This document shows, in pieces, positions 9,756 to 20,300 of a stretch of DNA of 64,000 nt (positions are counted from its first letter, which is position 1; every line of letters starts with the position of its first letter). The stretch lies in NCBI RefSeq assembly GCF_011030405.1, contig NZ_JAAJTJ010000002.1:186001-250000 (forward strand). Reading direction: 5' to 3'. Position numbers and translations under genes: made by a program. The stretch is from Parapedobacter sp. SGR-10. GTDB lineage: Bacteria; Bacteroidota; Bacteroidia; Sphingobacteriales; Sphingobacteriaceae. Under the pieces are notes generated by a model, which did no database searches, was not told the origin of the DNA, and saw only the letters and a program-made list of their open reading frames with translations.

Positions 9756-10657
9756 CGGACACCACTAAGGTTACAGAATTTCTTCGGGCGGGAAGACAGC
9801 TCCCGTCCGAAGATCTTATTATCGTTTTGGGGCCTACCGCGAGTGGCAAGACCAGACTTGCCGTAGAACTGGCAAAGATACTGGATGCTGAAATCGTCAG
9901 TGCAGACTCCCGACAGGTATACCGTCATATGGACATCGGTACCGGAAAAGATATACACGAGTACGGAGAAGTTCCGTATCACTTGATCGATATTGTCCAG
10001 CCGGGCGAAAAATATAATGTCACCCGTTTTTTGGAAGATTTTGAAGAAGCCTATTGTGATATACGTTCACGGGGTAAGACCGTGATTGTATGTGGAGGGA
10101 CAGGATTCTATATACAGGCCTTACTAGAACCCAGGCCCTATGCCCAGGTACCAGTCGACCTGGCTAGACGGACGGAAATGGAAACAATGGACAAGGGAAC
10201 TTTGAAGAGAATGTTGGAAAAAAGAAGCCTTCCCGAAGATTTTGCAATAGACTTTTCATCCAAAAAGCGCATGGTCCGAGCTTTGGAAATCTTGGAGTGG
10301 TTGGATAACCATCCGCAAACAAAGTTTTCCCCTCAACCTGTTTATTCGGCAAAAGTCCTTGGAATTGCACCTGATCTGGAAACCCGACGGCGCAGGATAT
10401 CTACACGGCTTTACAAGCGCCTAGAAAATGGTATGATCGACGAAGTCAAGAGTTTGCTTCAATCGGGATTGACATATGAGGATTTGGAATACTACGGACT
10501 GGAGTACAAGTACATTTCCTATTATCTACAAGGCAAAGCTACCTACGATGAGTTTCTCCGAAAACTAGAAACCGAGATTCACCGTTATGCCAAACGGCAG
10601 ATGACCTACTTTCGCAAGATGGAGAAAGACGGTATTGCCATTCATTGGATAAATTAG
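9752..10657 (+). CDS. MiaA-like tRNA dimethylallyltransferase (divergent paralogue)
   Basis: A 301-residue isopentenyltransferase. GPTASGKT (P-loop, residues 27-34), SADSRQVYRHMDIGTGK, HLIDIVQPGEKYNVTRF and GGTGFYIQALL mark the MiaA family, which adds a dimethylallyl group to A37 of tRNAs reading U-starting codons. It departs from classic MiaA: GTGK follows the DSRQVY motif where GTAKP is normal, and the C-terminal part ends soon after RYAKRQMTYFRKM. Bacteroidota often carry two MiaA-type genes, and this one looks like the divergent copy. Start is GTG at 9752 inside the stop of the preceding gene; no better ATG exists. Whether it modifies tRNA or another adenine substrate is open. Confidence 0.8.
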   Translation: MTDTTKVTEFLRAGRQLPSEDLIIVLGPTASGKTRLAVELAKILDAEIVSADSRQVYRHMDIGTGKDIHEYGEVPYHLIDIVQPGEKYNVTRFLEDFEEAYCDIRSRGKTVIVCGGTGFYIQALLEPRPYAQVPVDLARRTEMETMDKGTLKRMLEKRSLPEDFAIDFSSKKRMVRALEILEWLDNHPQTKFSPQPVYSAKVLGIAPDLETRRRRISTRLYKRLENGMIDEVKSLLQSGLTYEDLEYYGLEYKYISYYLQGKATYDEFLRKLETEIHRYAKRQMTYFRKMEKDGIAIHWIN

Positions 10658-10903
10658 CTCCTCGCTGAAATATCCATACTAAAACGTTATCGTAAGATTA
10701 ATTCACATCATCCTATATAATTGTTATCTTCGAGTGACAGGTAATAAACCTTACTCCTCGAATACAGATGAAACCTGCATAAATTGCCATAAATAAAAGG
10801 ATATGAACCGAGCGTAGCGAGCTCTTGAACGCTACTGAAAACAAACAAGAAGTGGAAAATAATTTATGCAAGCTTCATTGCCATAAAAAAACAATTTATT
10901 TGA

Positions 10904-13900
10904 ATGAAAAAAGTAGTAATTATTCTTTTTGCTGTTGTTTTCTGTTTGTGTAATAACCTTGTTTATGGTCAGATACGATTTAATCATTTGACGATTAATG
11001 AGGGGCTGACCCAAAATACGGTTTATTGTTTGCTTCAAGACAGAGAGGGATACATTTGGCTTGGTACGGAAGACGGTCTGAATAGATACGATGGCTATGA
11101 GTTTAGACAATATAGACCGACAGAAAAGCCGAACAGCATAAGCAATGGTTTTATTACTTCGATGGTAGAAGATAGCCTAGGTAGGATCTGGGTCGGAACC
11201 TCAGACGGGCTGAATGTTTATGATAAAAAAAGGGACCTGTTTAAGAGAATAGAAGTTGTCTCGGAGGAGAGCAAGCTTTCGAACAAAGATTTTATCAAAG
11301 CCCTTTTGTTGGTAGATGATGGTGTGTTGGTAGGCACTATTGAAGGGCTGAAAAAATATTCTTTTCGCAATAACAAAGTATTTAACTTTTCTGTATCAAC
11401 CCGAGAGCTGGATTTGGAGAACAGGGTACAGCTACTTCATCGGGAAGGAGATCAAATATGGTACACTCGTTCCCGGAATATATTGCTGTATGACTATAGT
11501 ACAGGCCGTGAAATGCCTTTACCAGTATATATGCATTTGCTTGGAGACAAATATGTTCGGACCATCAAAAAAGACAATTTTGGCAATCTGTGGTTCGGAA
11601 CCGAGTCAGATGGAGTTTTTGTTTATAATCCCCGGCACGAAAAACTCGAAAATATCATACTTCCCGGAGTGGCCGTCCGTGATATTTATTTCAGATCTGC
11701 ATCGGAAACGTGGATAGGTACTATTCAGGGGTTGGTGGTCATCCAAGGTGATAATATGAAAAGATATATCTACAAACCCGAACAGAAAGAGGGTTTGAGT
11801 TATAATTCCGTGCGATGTATATTGAAGGACTATGCAGGCAACATGTGGTTGGGGACATATGCTGGAGGTGTTAATATAGTTTATAATTATCAGCATCCAT
11901 TTCATTTGATCAAGGATAGCGACATATCCGGGCAGGGGTTAGGCTATCCTGTCGTGAGTAGCCTGTACGAAGAGCAGAATGCTTCGTTGTGGATTGGTAC
12001 AGAAGGAGGAGGTCTGAATTATTATGACAAGGAATCCAATCAATTTGAAACCTTCCTCGTGAATAGTTCAAAAAACTGGGTCGATAATATTGTCAAATCA
12101 TTAGAGAAAAAAGATGAAAACCATCTGTGGGTAGGGACTGGCAATGGGCTAAAACTATTTGATACAAAGCAGAAGAAATTCGTACCGCATGATGTCAATA
12201 TTCGATCAGGCCTGTCGATATATGCATTAAAAAAAACAGATAAAGGGCTTTGGATCGGAACCAATGGAGATGGCCTGATCTTCTATGATAACCATAAACA
12301 GGTTCATCAATTTGTCTATTCTCCCTGGAATTCCAGCACGGTAAACTCCAACAATATCTATACACTGGTGAGTGATGGTGCTAAGTTGTGGATAGGTACA
12401 CGAAAAGGGCTTATGTTGATGGATACCGAGACATTTGAATTTAAGGAGATACGCCTAAACAATGATAATGACAATAATCCGACAGTCATGTCAGTGTGGA
12501 TAGATCGTAAAAGCACCATTTGGGCAGGTACTAACGGACAAGGTTTGTACTATATCCGGGGAAATGTTGTGGGGCATGTAGCAGACCTTTCGCATGAAAT
12601 CATCCGTAGCCTGAATGAGGACGCAGAAGGCAACCTGTGGATAGCCACGAATAAAGGGATCTCGAAGCTGTACGGATCCGATGAGGATCAAAATTCTCCC
12701 AAATTGGTCACGTACAATGTGTTTGATGGTCTTCAAAGCAATCAGTTTTCTACTAATGCCACGCTGCGGAGTCTGGATGGACAATTATATTTTGGTGGAA
12801 TAAAGGGGATTTCACATTTCTATCCGGATCAGATAAAATCAAATACAGTCATACCAAAATTGGTCTTCACAGACATACTGGTCCGTGATAAGCGTATAGA
12901 GGAGCTACAAGAAATCTCTGCCGATCAGGAGATCAAATTGGAATACAATTATGGATCCATTACTATTCGTTTTGCTGCTTTGAATTATCTCAATGCCAAT
13001 AAAAACCAATATGCCTATAGGATGGTGGGGTTGCGGAATGATGATGACTGGCACTATGTCGATGCGAACCAACGGATCGCTACGTATAGTAACTTGAATC
13101 CCGGTACATACTATTTTGATATGAAGGGATCCAACAATGATGGGCTATGGAATGAGGATTTCAAACGAATTAAAATCGTGGTGAATCCGCCTTTTTGGAA
13201 AACCTGGTGGGCGTACTGTTTATATGCACTCTTTACATTGTGTATTTTATACGTCTTTTATTACTATACCATCAAAACCATCAAACTTCAAAACTCATTG
13301 GAGTTTGAACAAAAAAGTCATGAGAAGAACAGGGAATTGGCCCAGCAAAAGTTAGATTTTTTTACGAATATATCGCATGAGATTAAGACACCCTTGACCT
13401 TGATTTTGACACCTTTGGAAAAAGTATTGAAAGGGATATCCGAAACAAACAAATTTAGGAGTGACCTGGAGGTTGCCCATAAAAATGTAAAAACGCTGAG
13501 CCGATTGATACATCAGCTGTTGGACATCCGAAAATTAGAGGCCGGTGTACTAAAACTGGATATGCAGGAAGGTGATCTTGTAGGTTTTATCGCAGAACAA
13601 TGTGCGTTGTTTCGCCAATATGCCAACAGCCGAAATATCCATATTATTTTTGAAAAGAGTGGGCAGGAGATGAATATCTTTTTTGATAAAGACAAATTGG
13701 AGCGTGTGCTTGCCAATCTCCTGTCCAATGCGATCAAGTTTAGTGAGCCAGATAGCAAGGTATATGTACGTCTGCAATTGATGGATGAACGTTATTTCAA
13801 GATCGAGGTACAGGATTTTGGAACGGGAATTTCGGAAGAAATGCTTCCAAAAATTTTTGACAAGTTCAGCACAAGCTCTCAAGGAAACAACGCTATAGAG

Positions 13901-14866
13901 GGGACCGGGCTTGGACTAGCATTTGCTAAAGGGCTCGTCGAATTGATGGGCGGAAATATCTATGTCGAAAGTAAAGAGCAGACCGATACAAGTCCGGGAA
14001 ATACAAAATTTATCCTTATTCTCCCCTGTGTGGATGAACGTGTATATACCGAAGAGCAATATTCTGCTAAGAAAAAAAATCCACTTTCTCCCAATCGGGA
14101 CAATGGAACTATCCTCATCGTAGAAGACAACACAGATATGCTACATTTTATGGATTCTATTCTTTCGCCGTTTTTTACGGTGCTGAAAGCCGCAGATGGG
14201 TTGACAGGGATAGACATGGCCCTAAAAATGAACATAGACTTGATCATTAGCGATGTGATGATGCCGAGAATGAATGGACTGGAACTCTGCAAGGTCATCA
14301 AAACGAATGTGCAGACCAAGCATATTCCTGTCATATTGCTTACGGCAAGATCGGCGACAATAGACAAGATGGAAGGATTGGAATATGGAGCCGACGATTA
14401 TCTGACCAAGCCATTCAACACGGACGAGCTCTTGATTCGTGCCAGAAACCTCATTCGATCTCATAAGGAGATGAGCCAAAAAATCAAGACAGAGCTGGCT
14501 TCAGAGCCATTGAACACCAATATTGACTCGGCCGAAGAGATTTTTTTGTCAAAAGTGATGCGATATATTGAGGAGCATATCGCAAATCCCGAACTCAATG
14601 TAGAAGAGCTTGCCTCTGTAATCGGTCTCAGCCGAGGAGCTTTCTATAGAAAGATAAAGTCTATAACCGGATTGACAGCCGTCGAGTTTTTGCGAACGAC
14701 AAGGATAAAAAGAGCTGGACAAATATTGAAAGACAAGAATGTCAATGTCAGCGAAGTAGCCTATATGGTAGGTTTTGTAGATGTGGATTATTTTAGAAAA
14801 TACTTTAAAATGTACTTTGGCCAGACACCAAAGGAATATTTGAATAACCAAAAAGGAACGATCTAA
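10904..14866 (+). CDS. Hybrid two-component system regulator (HTCS) of PUL 1
   Basis: A 1320-residue one-protein sensor and transcription factor. Order: signal peptide (1-22); about 14 two-bladed-propeller repeats with motifs like GYIWLGTEDGLNRYD (about 25-650); Y_Y_Y domain (about 690-765); one membrane helix (about 770-790, after PPFWKTWW); HisKA with NISHEIKTPL and phospho-acceptor His825; HATPase with NLLSNAIKF near 939 and GTGLGLAF; receiver domain from 1068 with phospho-acceptor Asp1117 and TKPF; AraC-type DNA-binding domain (about 1215-1320). Family knowledge: HTCS proteins bind an oligosaccharide in the periplasm and switch on the adjacent PUL. All catalytic residues are intact. It stands alone, 530 bases ahead of the PUL 1 operon in the same direction. 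Confidence 0.97.
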   Translation: MKKVVIILFAVVFCLCNNLVYGQIRFNHLTINEGLTQNTVYCLLQDREGYIWLGTEDGLNRYDGYEFRQYRPTEKPNSISNGFITSMVEDSLGRIWVGTSDGLNVYDKKRDLFKRIEVVSEESKLSNKDFIKALLLVDDGVLVGTIEGLKKYSFRNNKVFNFSVSTRELDLENRVQLLHREGDQIWYTRSRNILLYDYSTGREMPLPVYMHLLGDKYVRTIKKDNFGNLWFGTESDGVFVYNPRHEKLENIILPGVAVRDIYFRSASETWIGTIQGLVVIQGDNMKRYIYKPEQKEGLSYNSVRCILKDYAGNMWLGTYAGGVNIVYNYQHPFHLIKDSDISGQGLGYPVVSSLYEEQNASLWIGTEGGGLNYYDKESNQFETFLVNSSKNWVDNIVKSLEKKDENHLWVGTGNGLKLFDTKQKKFVPHDVNIRSGLSIYALKKTDKGLWIGTNGDGLIFYDNHKQVHQFVYSPWNSSTVNSNNIYTLVSDGAKLWIGTRKGLMLMDTETFEFKEIRLNNDNDNNPTVMSVWIDRKSTIWAGTNGQGLYYIRGNVVGHVADLSHEIIRSLNEDAEGNLWIATNKGISKLYGSDEDQNSPKLVTYNVFDGLQSNQFSTNATLRSLDGQLYFGGIKGISHFYPDQIKSNTVIPKLVFTDILVRDKRIEELQEISADQEIKLEYNYGSITIRFAALNYLNANKNQYAYRMVGLRNDDDWHYVDANQRIATYSNLNPGTYYFDMKGSNNDGLWNEDFKRIKIVVNPPFWKTWWAYCLYALFTLCILYVFYYYTIKTIKLQNSLEFEQKSHEKNRELAQQKLDFFTNISHEIKTPLTLILTPLEKVLKGISETNKFRSDLEVAHKNVKTLSRLIHQLLDIRKLEAGVLKLDMQEGDLVGFIAEQCALFRQYANSRNIHIIFEKSGQEMNIFFDKDKLERVLANLLSNAIKFSEPDSKVYVRLQLMDERYFKIEVQDFGTGISEEMLPKIFDKFSTSSQGNNAIEGTGLGLAFAKGLVELMGGNIYVESKEQTDTSPGNTKFILILPCVDERVYTEEQYSAKKKNPLSPNRDNGTILIVEDNTDMLHFMDSILSPFFTVLKAADGLTGIDMALKMNIDLIISDVMMPRMNGLELCKVIKTNVQTKHIPVILLTARSATIDKMEGLEYGADDYLTKPFNTDELLIRARNLIRSHKEMSQKIKTELASEPLNTNIDSAEEIFLSKVMRYIEEHIANPELNVEELASVIGLSRGAFYRKIKSITGLTAVEFLRTTRIKRAGQILKDKNVNVSEVAYMVGFVDVDYFRKYFKMYFGQTPKEYLNNQKGTI

Positions 14867-15396
14867 AAAGTAAAATATAGAGATTCCAGACTATTATACT
14901 GCTGTCCTAAATATGCGTGTGGTAGAATTATTTATATAAGTATAAATAGTTGATTTATATGTATTTATATTTTTTTAAAACCAATATCTTCTCTGATATC
15001 CAAATAAAGTACAGTACATTTGACGGGTAAATAGGTTTGTTTTGACACGGTTTAATCTTGTTTGAAGTATCTACCTTAGTACTAGCATTGCATAGCAACT
15101 TTTTATAGACCTAGTTGAATCAATAATGCATGCAGAGTTTTTCATCTTTATGCTTTCGGGCATATGGTCATGGTGTTTGATCTTCGTTGGGACCATGAGT
15201 TAGCCCATATGTGTAGCGAATGAAAAAAATTATGCTTTGAACAAGACTAAACAATAAATTATGAATACAATTATCTTAACCACTCAATGTATCTTATTGC
15301 CCATCGTCCCCAATAGTGAAGGTATATCTATCGCAGGTATCTCCGTTACCAAGCTTTGAAAGTTCGATTAATCCACCATAAAATGTAAAAATATCC
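14867..15396 (+). promoter_or_regulatory. 530-base non-coding region ahead of PUL 1 operon, likely HTCS target
   Basis: No long gene fits here. The first 150 bases are very AT-rich. TAGGTTTG (15032-15039) matches the Bacteroidota -7 box exactly but lacks a -33 partner; TTTA-N18-TACCTTAG (15050-15079) is a weaker alternative. A broken inverted repeat lies around 15161-15220: CATATGGTCATGGT on the left, ACCATGAGTTAGCCCATATG on the right, about 13 bases apart. It could be an operator for the upstream regulator, but that is inference. A 32-codon reading frame is at 15261-15359. Confidence 0.5.
15261..15359 (+). CDS. Possible 32-codon leader ORF before PUL 1 operon
   Basis: ATG to TGA frame of 32 codons whose product has a hydrophobic N-terminal half (MNTIILTTQCILLPIVP) and ends ISIAGISVTKL. 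It stops 37 bases before the first gene of the operon. It may be a leader peptide, the relic of a lost signal-peptide-bearing gene, or chance; no conserved motif is recognised. Confidence 0.2.
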   Translation: MNTIILTTQCILLPIVPNSEGISIAGISVTKL

Positions 15397-16815
15397 ATGA
15401 AAGAGAAACTAAAATATCTATGCTTTGTACTGGTTTTTTTCATAACCGTACCTTGGCTGACGACATCTTGTTGGAGTGATCTGGAGACTAACCTGCCTGC
15501 CGCAGTTGGGCCAACTATCACCTCCATATCTCCTGAGAGTGGGGAGCCAGGTACTATTATTACCCTAACTGGAGCTAGATTTGGAACAGATGAGTCCAAA
15601 GTAAGGGTTCGATTCAATAATACGACAGACGCTACAGAGATCGTTTCCGTGACGGATTCTGAAATAAAAGTAGTGGCTCCTATAGGCTTTTCTGATGAGA
15701 TAGTAAATGTAAGAGTCTTTATTTCGGATCAACGGGTACCTACCCGATATGCAAATTTTTATTATACGGAGAGGTTTCGCCCTGTCATTACATCTGTGCC
15801 GCCTACCTGTTTTTATAATGCTACTATTGCCATTTCTGGAACAAATTTTAGTCCGGTAAAAGAAGACAATATTGTAAAGTTCGGAGCACTCGAGGCCACC
15901 GTCACCGAAGCAACCGAAACTGCGTTGACGGTGAAGGTTCCTAATCTGGGTACGGCTGCTTCTGCCGATATCACAGTGACTAAATTCGACCTGATGTCGA
16001 ATGCCGTGAGCATCAATGTCGACGTTGACCAAAATAAGATCGCTACCACGTACGACAATTGGACCACACACACCGTAAGAACGGGTCTTGTTTACAAAAC
16101 GACGCAACTGTCATTGTTCGGAGTAGACCAACGCATGTATGTATTGGATGTGACGCTTAATGAATCCAATATATTGGGTCTAGGATTTTCTACTAATGAT
16201 AAGGCTACAGTAGATATGTGTAAAGACTACGATGCGGTGGCCGGAGTCAATGCCGGATACTTTCCGTTCGGAGGTACTGTTGACAAGGATCCATATATCC
16301 GGATCAATGGTCAGACAGTGCAAGCCGGACATACGGGTGTAAGCCAACTCTTTACAAATTCGGCTCTGCTCATACACAATAATGTGGCCACGGTGCGGAA
16401 ATTTACAGAGAGCGGGACCAACTTGAATCTTGTGGCAGCGGATATCCCTGTCACCGATGCAGAAAATATCATCGTTTGCGGGCCGATGCTGGTCACTGAC
16501 GGCGAGATAGATGATATTGTACACCCTACTAATTCGCACAATACTAGTCTGACAGCAAGAACCGGACTGGGTGTCACAGCAGATGGCAAACGTGTGTTTA
16601 TGGTCGTGATCGATTCAGGAGAAGGTTTTGCAGGGATGTCCACTTTTCAGTTAGCAAGGGTTTTACAGGCTTTAGGTGCTGACAATGCGATGAACTTTGA
16701 TGGTGGGGGCTCATCGACCATGTTTGTAGAAGGGAAGGGAGACAATGGCCGTGTCAATTTTCCGTATGGAGGAACTTACCAGCGACCGGTGCGGAGTGTG
16801 ATTTATGTAAAATAA
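15397..16815 (+). CDS. TIG-domain lipoprotein with phosphodiester glycosidase (NAGPA) domain
   Basis: A 472-residue surface lipoprotein. The signal peptide ends in LTTSC (lipid Cys25). Two IPT/TIG immunoglobulin-like domains follow (about 38-122 and 128-210), each with the ISPESGEPGTIITLTG-type opening. The rest (about 225-472) matches the phosphodiester glycosidase family named after human NAGPA, the enzyme that removes GlcNAc from GlcNAc-1-phospho-6-mannose: AVAGVNAGYF, TARTGLGVTADGKRVF, VIDSGEG, LARVLQALGADNAMNFDGGGSSTM. IPT lipoproteins in PULs usually act as surface glycan-binding proteins; here the binding modules carry a candidate catalytic domain. This is the first gene of the PUL 1 operon, 74 bases before the CBM6 gene. 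True substrate unknown. Confidence 0.85.
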   Translation: MKEKLKYLCFVLVFFITVPWLTTSCWSDLETNLPAAVGPTITSISPESGEPGTIITLTGARFGTDESKVRVRFNNTTDATEIVSVTDSEIKVVAPIGFSDEIVNVRVFISDQRVPTRYANFYYTERFRPVITSVPPTCFYNATIAISGTNFSPVKEDNIVKFGALEATVTEATETALTVKVPNLGTAASADITVTKFDLMSNAVSINVDVDQNKIATTYDNWTTHTVRTGLVYKTTQLSLFGVDQRMYVLDVTLNESNILGLGFSTNDKATVDMCKDYDAVAGVNAGYFPFGGTVDKDPYIRINGQTVQAGHTGVSQLFTNSALLIHNNVATVRKFTESGTNLNLVAADIPVTDAENIIVCGPMLVTDGEIDDIVHPTNSHNTSLTARTGLGVTADGKRVFMVVIDSGEGFAGMSTFQLARVLQALGADNAMNFDGGGSSTMFVEGKGDNGRVNFPYGGTYQRPVRSVIYVK

Positions 16816-16889
16816 CAAAACTGTGATAGCCTTTTTGAACCATAACAATAGCAGATAAACCAGGTTGTATAATCCGTTAAATCAAATAC

Positions 16890-17330
16890 ATGAAAGATTT
16901 TGTAATGACACTTTTTGCTATTTCAATCGCTCATATACTTTTTGCCCAGAACAATAGAATTGAAGCTGAGAACTTCTCAGAACTTTCCAAATGCCAGCCA
17001 AAGGAGGTAAAGATGAATGGCAAAGTGACAGGGGTTATCAGTCAATTTTCCAGAGGAGCATGGGTCAGATATGAGGACGTAGATTGTAAAAAAGGGGTGA
17101 GTGAAATCGTATTTCGGGGAGGGTCAGGATCGACAGCCAACCCAACCATAGAAATCAGATTGGGTAGCCCTAATGGCAAACTGATCGCTACGCAAAGCAT
17201 CGGTAATGAAGGCTGGACCAAGGCGAGATCCTATGGCATACAGACAAAAAAACTAATAGGCAAGCAAAATCTTGTATTTGTCTCCGTCAATGGAGAAGTT
17301 ATGTTTGATTGGTTTGAACTGATACTGTAA
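16890..17330 (+). CDS. Secreted stand-alone CBM6-like carbohydrate-binding protein
   Basis: A 146-residue protein with signal peptide (about 1-19, cut after LFA) and a single beta-sandwich module. The opening RIEAENFSEL, the central GAWVRYEDVDCKKG, the strand IEIRLGSPNGKLIATQSI and the end FVSVNGEVMFDWFELIL are the hallmarks of carbohydrate-binding module family 6, which binds glycan chain ends or clefts without catalysis. CBM6 is normally fused to an enzyme; here it is alone, between the NAGPA lipoprotein and SusC. It has no lipobox, so it would be periplasmic or secreted. It could be the detached end of a former enzyme gene. Confidence 0.8.
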   Translation: MKDFVMTLFAISIAHILFAQNNRIEAENFSELSKCQPKEVKMNGKVTGVISQFSRGAWVRYEDVDCKKGVSEIVFRGGSGSTANPTIEIRLGSPNGKLIATQSIGNEGWTKARSYGIQTKKLIGKQNLVFVSVNGEVMFDWFELIL

Positions 17331-17380
17331 GCTGTTGGGGAATTAAAATAAGTAGATACCCTTAAAAAAAACAAAAAATT

Positions 17381-20300
17381 ATGAACAGCAGATATATGAA
17401 TTTGCATATGAAAACTATTTTGTACCTATTATTTTTGGTGCCGAGCTTCCTTTACGCCCAATCGGTTGCGGTAAAGGGAACCGTTGTCCATTCCAGGCTC
17501 GAAGAACCATTGTCCGGTGTATCCGTTTCTGTCAAAGGAACAGCCATCATGACCATCACAAACCTGGACGGTATTTTTTCCTTACCCAGAGTTCCGGCGA
17601 ATGCTACGCTCATATTCTCTTTTGTCGGTATGGAGACACAAGAGGTGCCGCTCAATGGCAGAACGAGTTTGAATATAGCATTGGCTGAATCGGCCAGCAG
17701 TTTGGATGAGATCGTCGTTATCGGGTATGGAACGCAAGAAAAGCGAGATGTCACCGGCGCGATTACTTCTGTCTCTGCGGATGATATGGAAACAAACCCT
17801 GGAGCAACGATCAACTCTGCATTGCAAGGTCGGATACCAGGTATGCAGATCGTCACTACATCGGGAGAGCCAGGATCCGGTTCGGACATCAAGATCAGAG
17901 GTGCATCTTCTATCAATGGAGGCAGTGAGCCGCTCTATATTATAGATGGTGTACCGATAGAAGCAAGCAACATCGCATCGATTGATGGCGATGCCACCTT
18001 TAGCCCCATTGCCAGCCTCAACCCCAATGATATCGAATCTATAGAAGTGTTGAAAGATGCCGCTTCGGGAGCTATTTATGGATCGCGTGCTGCAAATGGG
18101 GTCGTTATCATTACGACGAAAGGGGGAAATAAATTTCAATCCATGCGTCCCAGGATAACGTACGATCATACTTCGAGCCTGGTTTCCATTTCAAGAAAAC
18201 TAGATGTAATGAATGGCGATCAGTTCAGAACAGCCTATGCCGAGGCACGGGCCAATAATGGACAGGATGCTACCCAGTTGTGGGTGACCAATCCCCATCA
18301 TCCTTATTATAACCGTACGACCGATTGGCAGGACGTGATCTTTAGAACGGCTTACCAAAGTCGGAATGACCTTAGTTTACGGGGAAGTTCGGAAACCTTC
18401 TCGTATGGGGTATCGCTAGGTTATCGGGATCTCGAACCCGTTATTACGAGTACCGGTTATAAACAATTGAATATGCGGGGAAATTTTTCGTACAAGCTGT
18501 CTAAGAAAATTTCGGCCGGAACTAATGTTTCCTATACCAATGTAGACTATAATCGGATACTATCGTCGTCTAGCAATAACTATAGTGCTTTGCGGGCTGC
18601 GGTCTTTACCAATCCGGTATTTTCACCTTACGACCCGCTTTCCGGGGAGTTGGTAGATTGGCTTGGACAGCGGGAGACGAGAAACCCGTTGGCAATGGCA
18701 CAGAAAATTCCGATCGGTTTTAAGAGAAACATGATCACATTGAACCAGTTTGTCTCGGCGGAACTGGTAAAAGGATTGATACTCAAAACGAGTCTTTACA
18801 CAAGTTATGAAACAATAAAGCAATCCAGTTTCCAGCCCAAGACATTCGATTCGGCTACTCCGAGAAGGGATTTTGGTAAATTCAGTCAAAGCGGAACAAA
18901 TAAGCTGATGAACGAAAATACACTGACCTATGACAAAAAGATAGGAAAACATCGTATCGGTGCCGTAGTTGGGCAGTCTATTGAAAGGGATTTCGCGGAA
19001 GGCATTCGATTGGACGGTGAAAATTATATCGATTCGAAAGTCACTCCAATCCAGACCGCGGCAAGATTTACGTCCATCTCGCAAACGGAATCCGAACGGA
19101 TCATGCTTTCTTTTTTTGGAAGAGCAAACTACAATTATGCTAGCCGATATTTGGCATCTTTCACGCTAAGAGCAGACGGTTCCTCTAGGTTCGGAAGCGA
19201 CAAACGATTTGGTTACTTCCCTTCGGCCTCAGTGGGTTGGCGCTTTTCTGATGAGCAGTTTATGAATTTTTCCAAAAACGTTTTGACCGATGGTAAAATG
19301 CGTGCCAGTGTAGGTATAACCGGAAACCAAAGTATCTCCAACTATGCATGGCAAGGTGCATTCTCAGCCTCTTCGAGTCGTTACGATGGCAATGTCATCA
19401 TCAACCACAACAGCTTGATGAACACTAATCTTGGTTGGGAGACAACCACACAGTACAACGTCGGTATAGATTTAACCTTGTATAAGGGACGTATCAATAT
19501 TACGGCAGATGCCTATCACAAAAGCAGCAAAGATCTTTTGTTCAACTTTCCGATCAATTATTATACAGGATTCGGGTCTGTAGCAACAAATTTCGGAAGT
19601 ATAGAAAACAGAGGACTGGAATTTTTGGTCGAGACGGTAAATATCAACAAAAAAGTTCGTTGGGAAACAGGTTTCAACATTAGTTTCAACCGCAATAAGA
19701 TCACAGAACTACCCGAAGGGGATGATATTTTGATCAATGGCTACTCATTGGGTCGTATAGGCGAGCCAATCGGTATCTTTTTTGCCCATAAAGCGTTAGG
19801 GGTTTACGATCGGGACGAAAGTAATGTGTACCTGGCGCCCGATGGTACCGAAGGCCAGTATCGAAAAGGAGCAGCCACAGGCGAGGCCTTCAAAGGAGGA
19901 GATATGATATGGGCGGATCTCGACAATAACGGTGTGATAGACGATGCCGATCGCATGATCATTGGGAATCCGAACCCCAAATTTATTGCCGGCTTTACAA
20001 ACAAGCTGTCCTATGGAGGCTTTTCATTAAATACGATTTTCTATTGGTCACAAGGCAATATGGTCATGAATGAATTTAGACGTAGAAGGAATCAAATGTT
20101 GGTTACCGGCAATTTGGGTCAGGATGCTTTGAGGCGTTGGCGCCAACAGGGGGATATCACTGACTTTCCTATGGTACGTTATGGCGATGCTATGGAAAAC
20201 TTCAGGCCCTCATCGTTCAATCTGGAAAATGGCTCCTTTATCCGTTTGAAAGAAGCTACTTTAAGCTACAGAGTTCCTGCCAATTATCTCAAGGGCCTAT

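Noticed and set aside
15565..16107. 180-codon minus-strand frame inside the TIG/NAGPA gene
   Set aside because: Antisense shadow; the plus-strand frame has clear TIG motifs.
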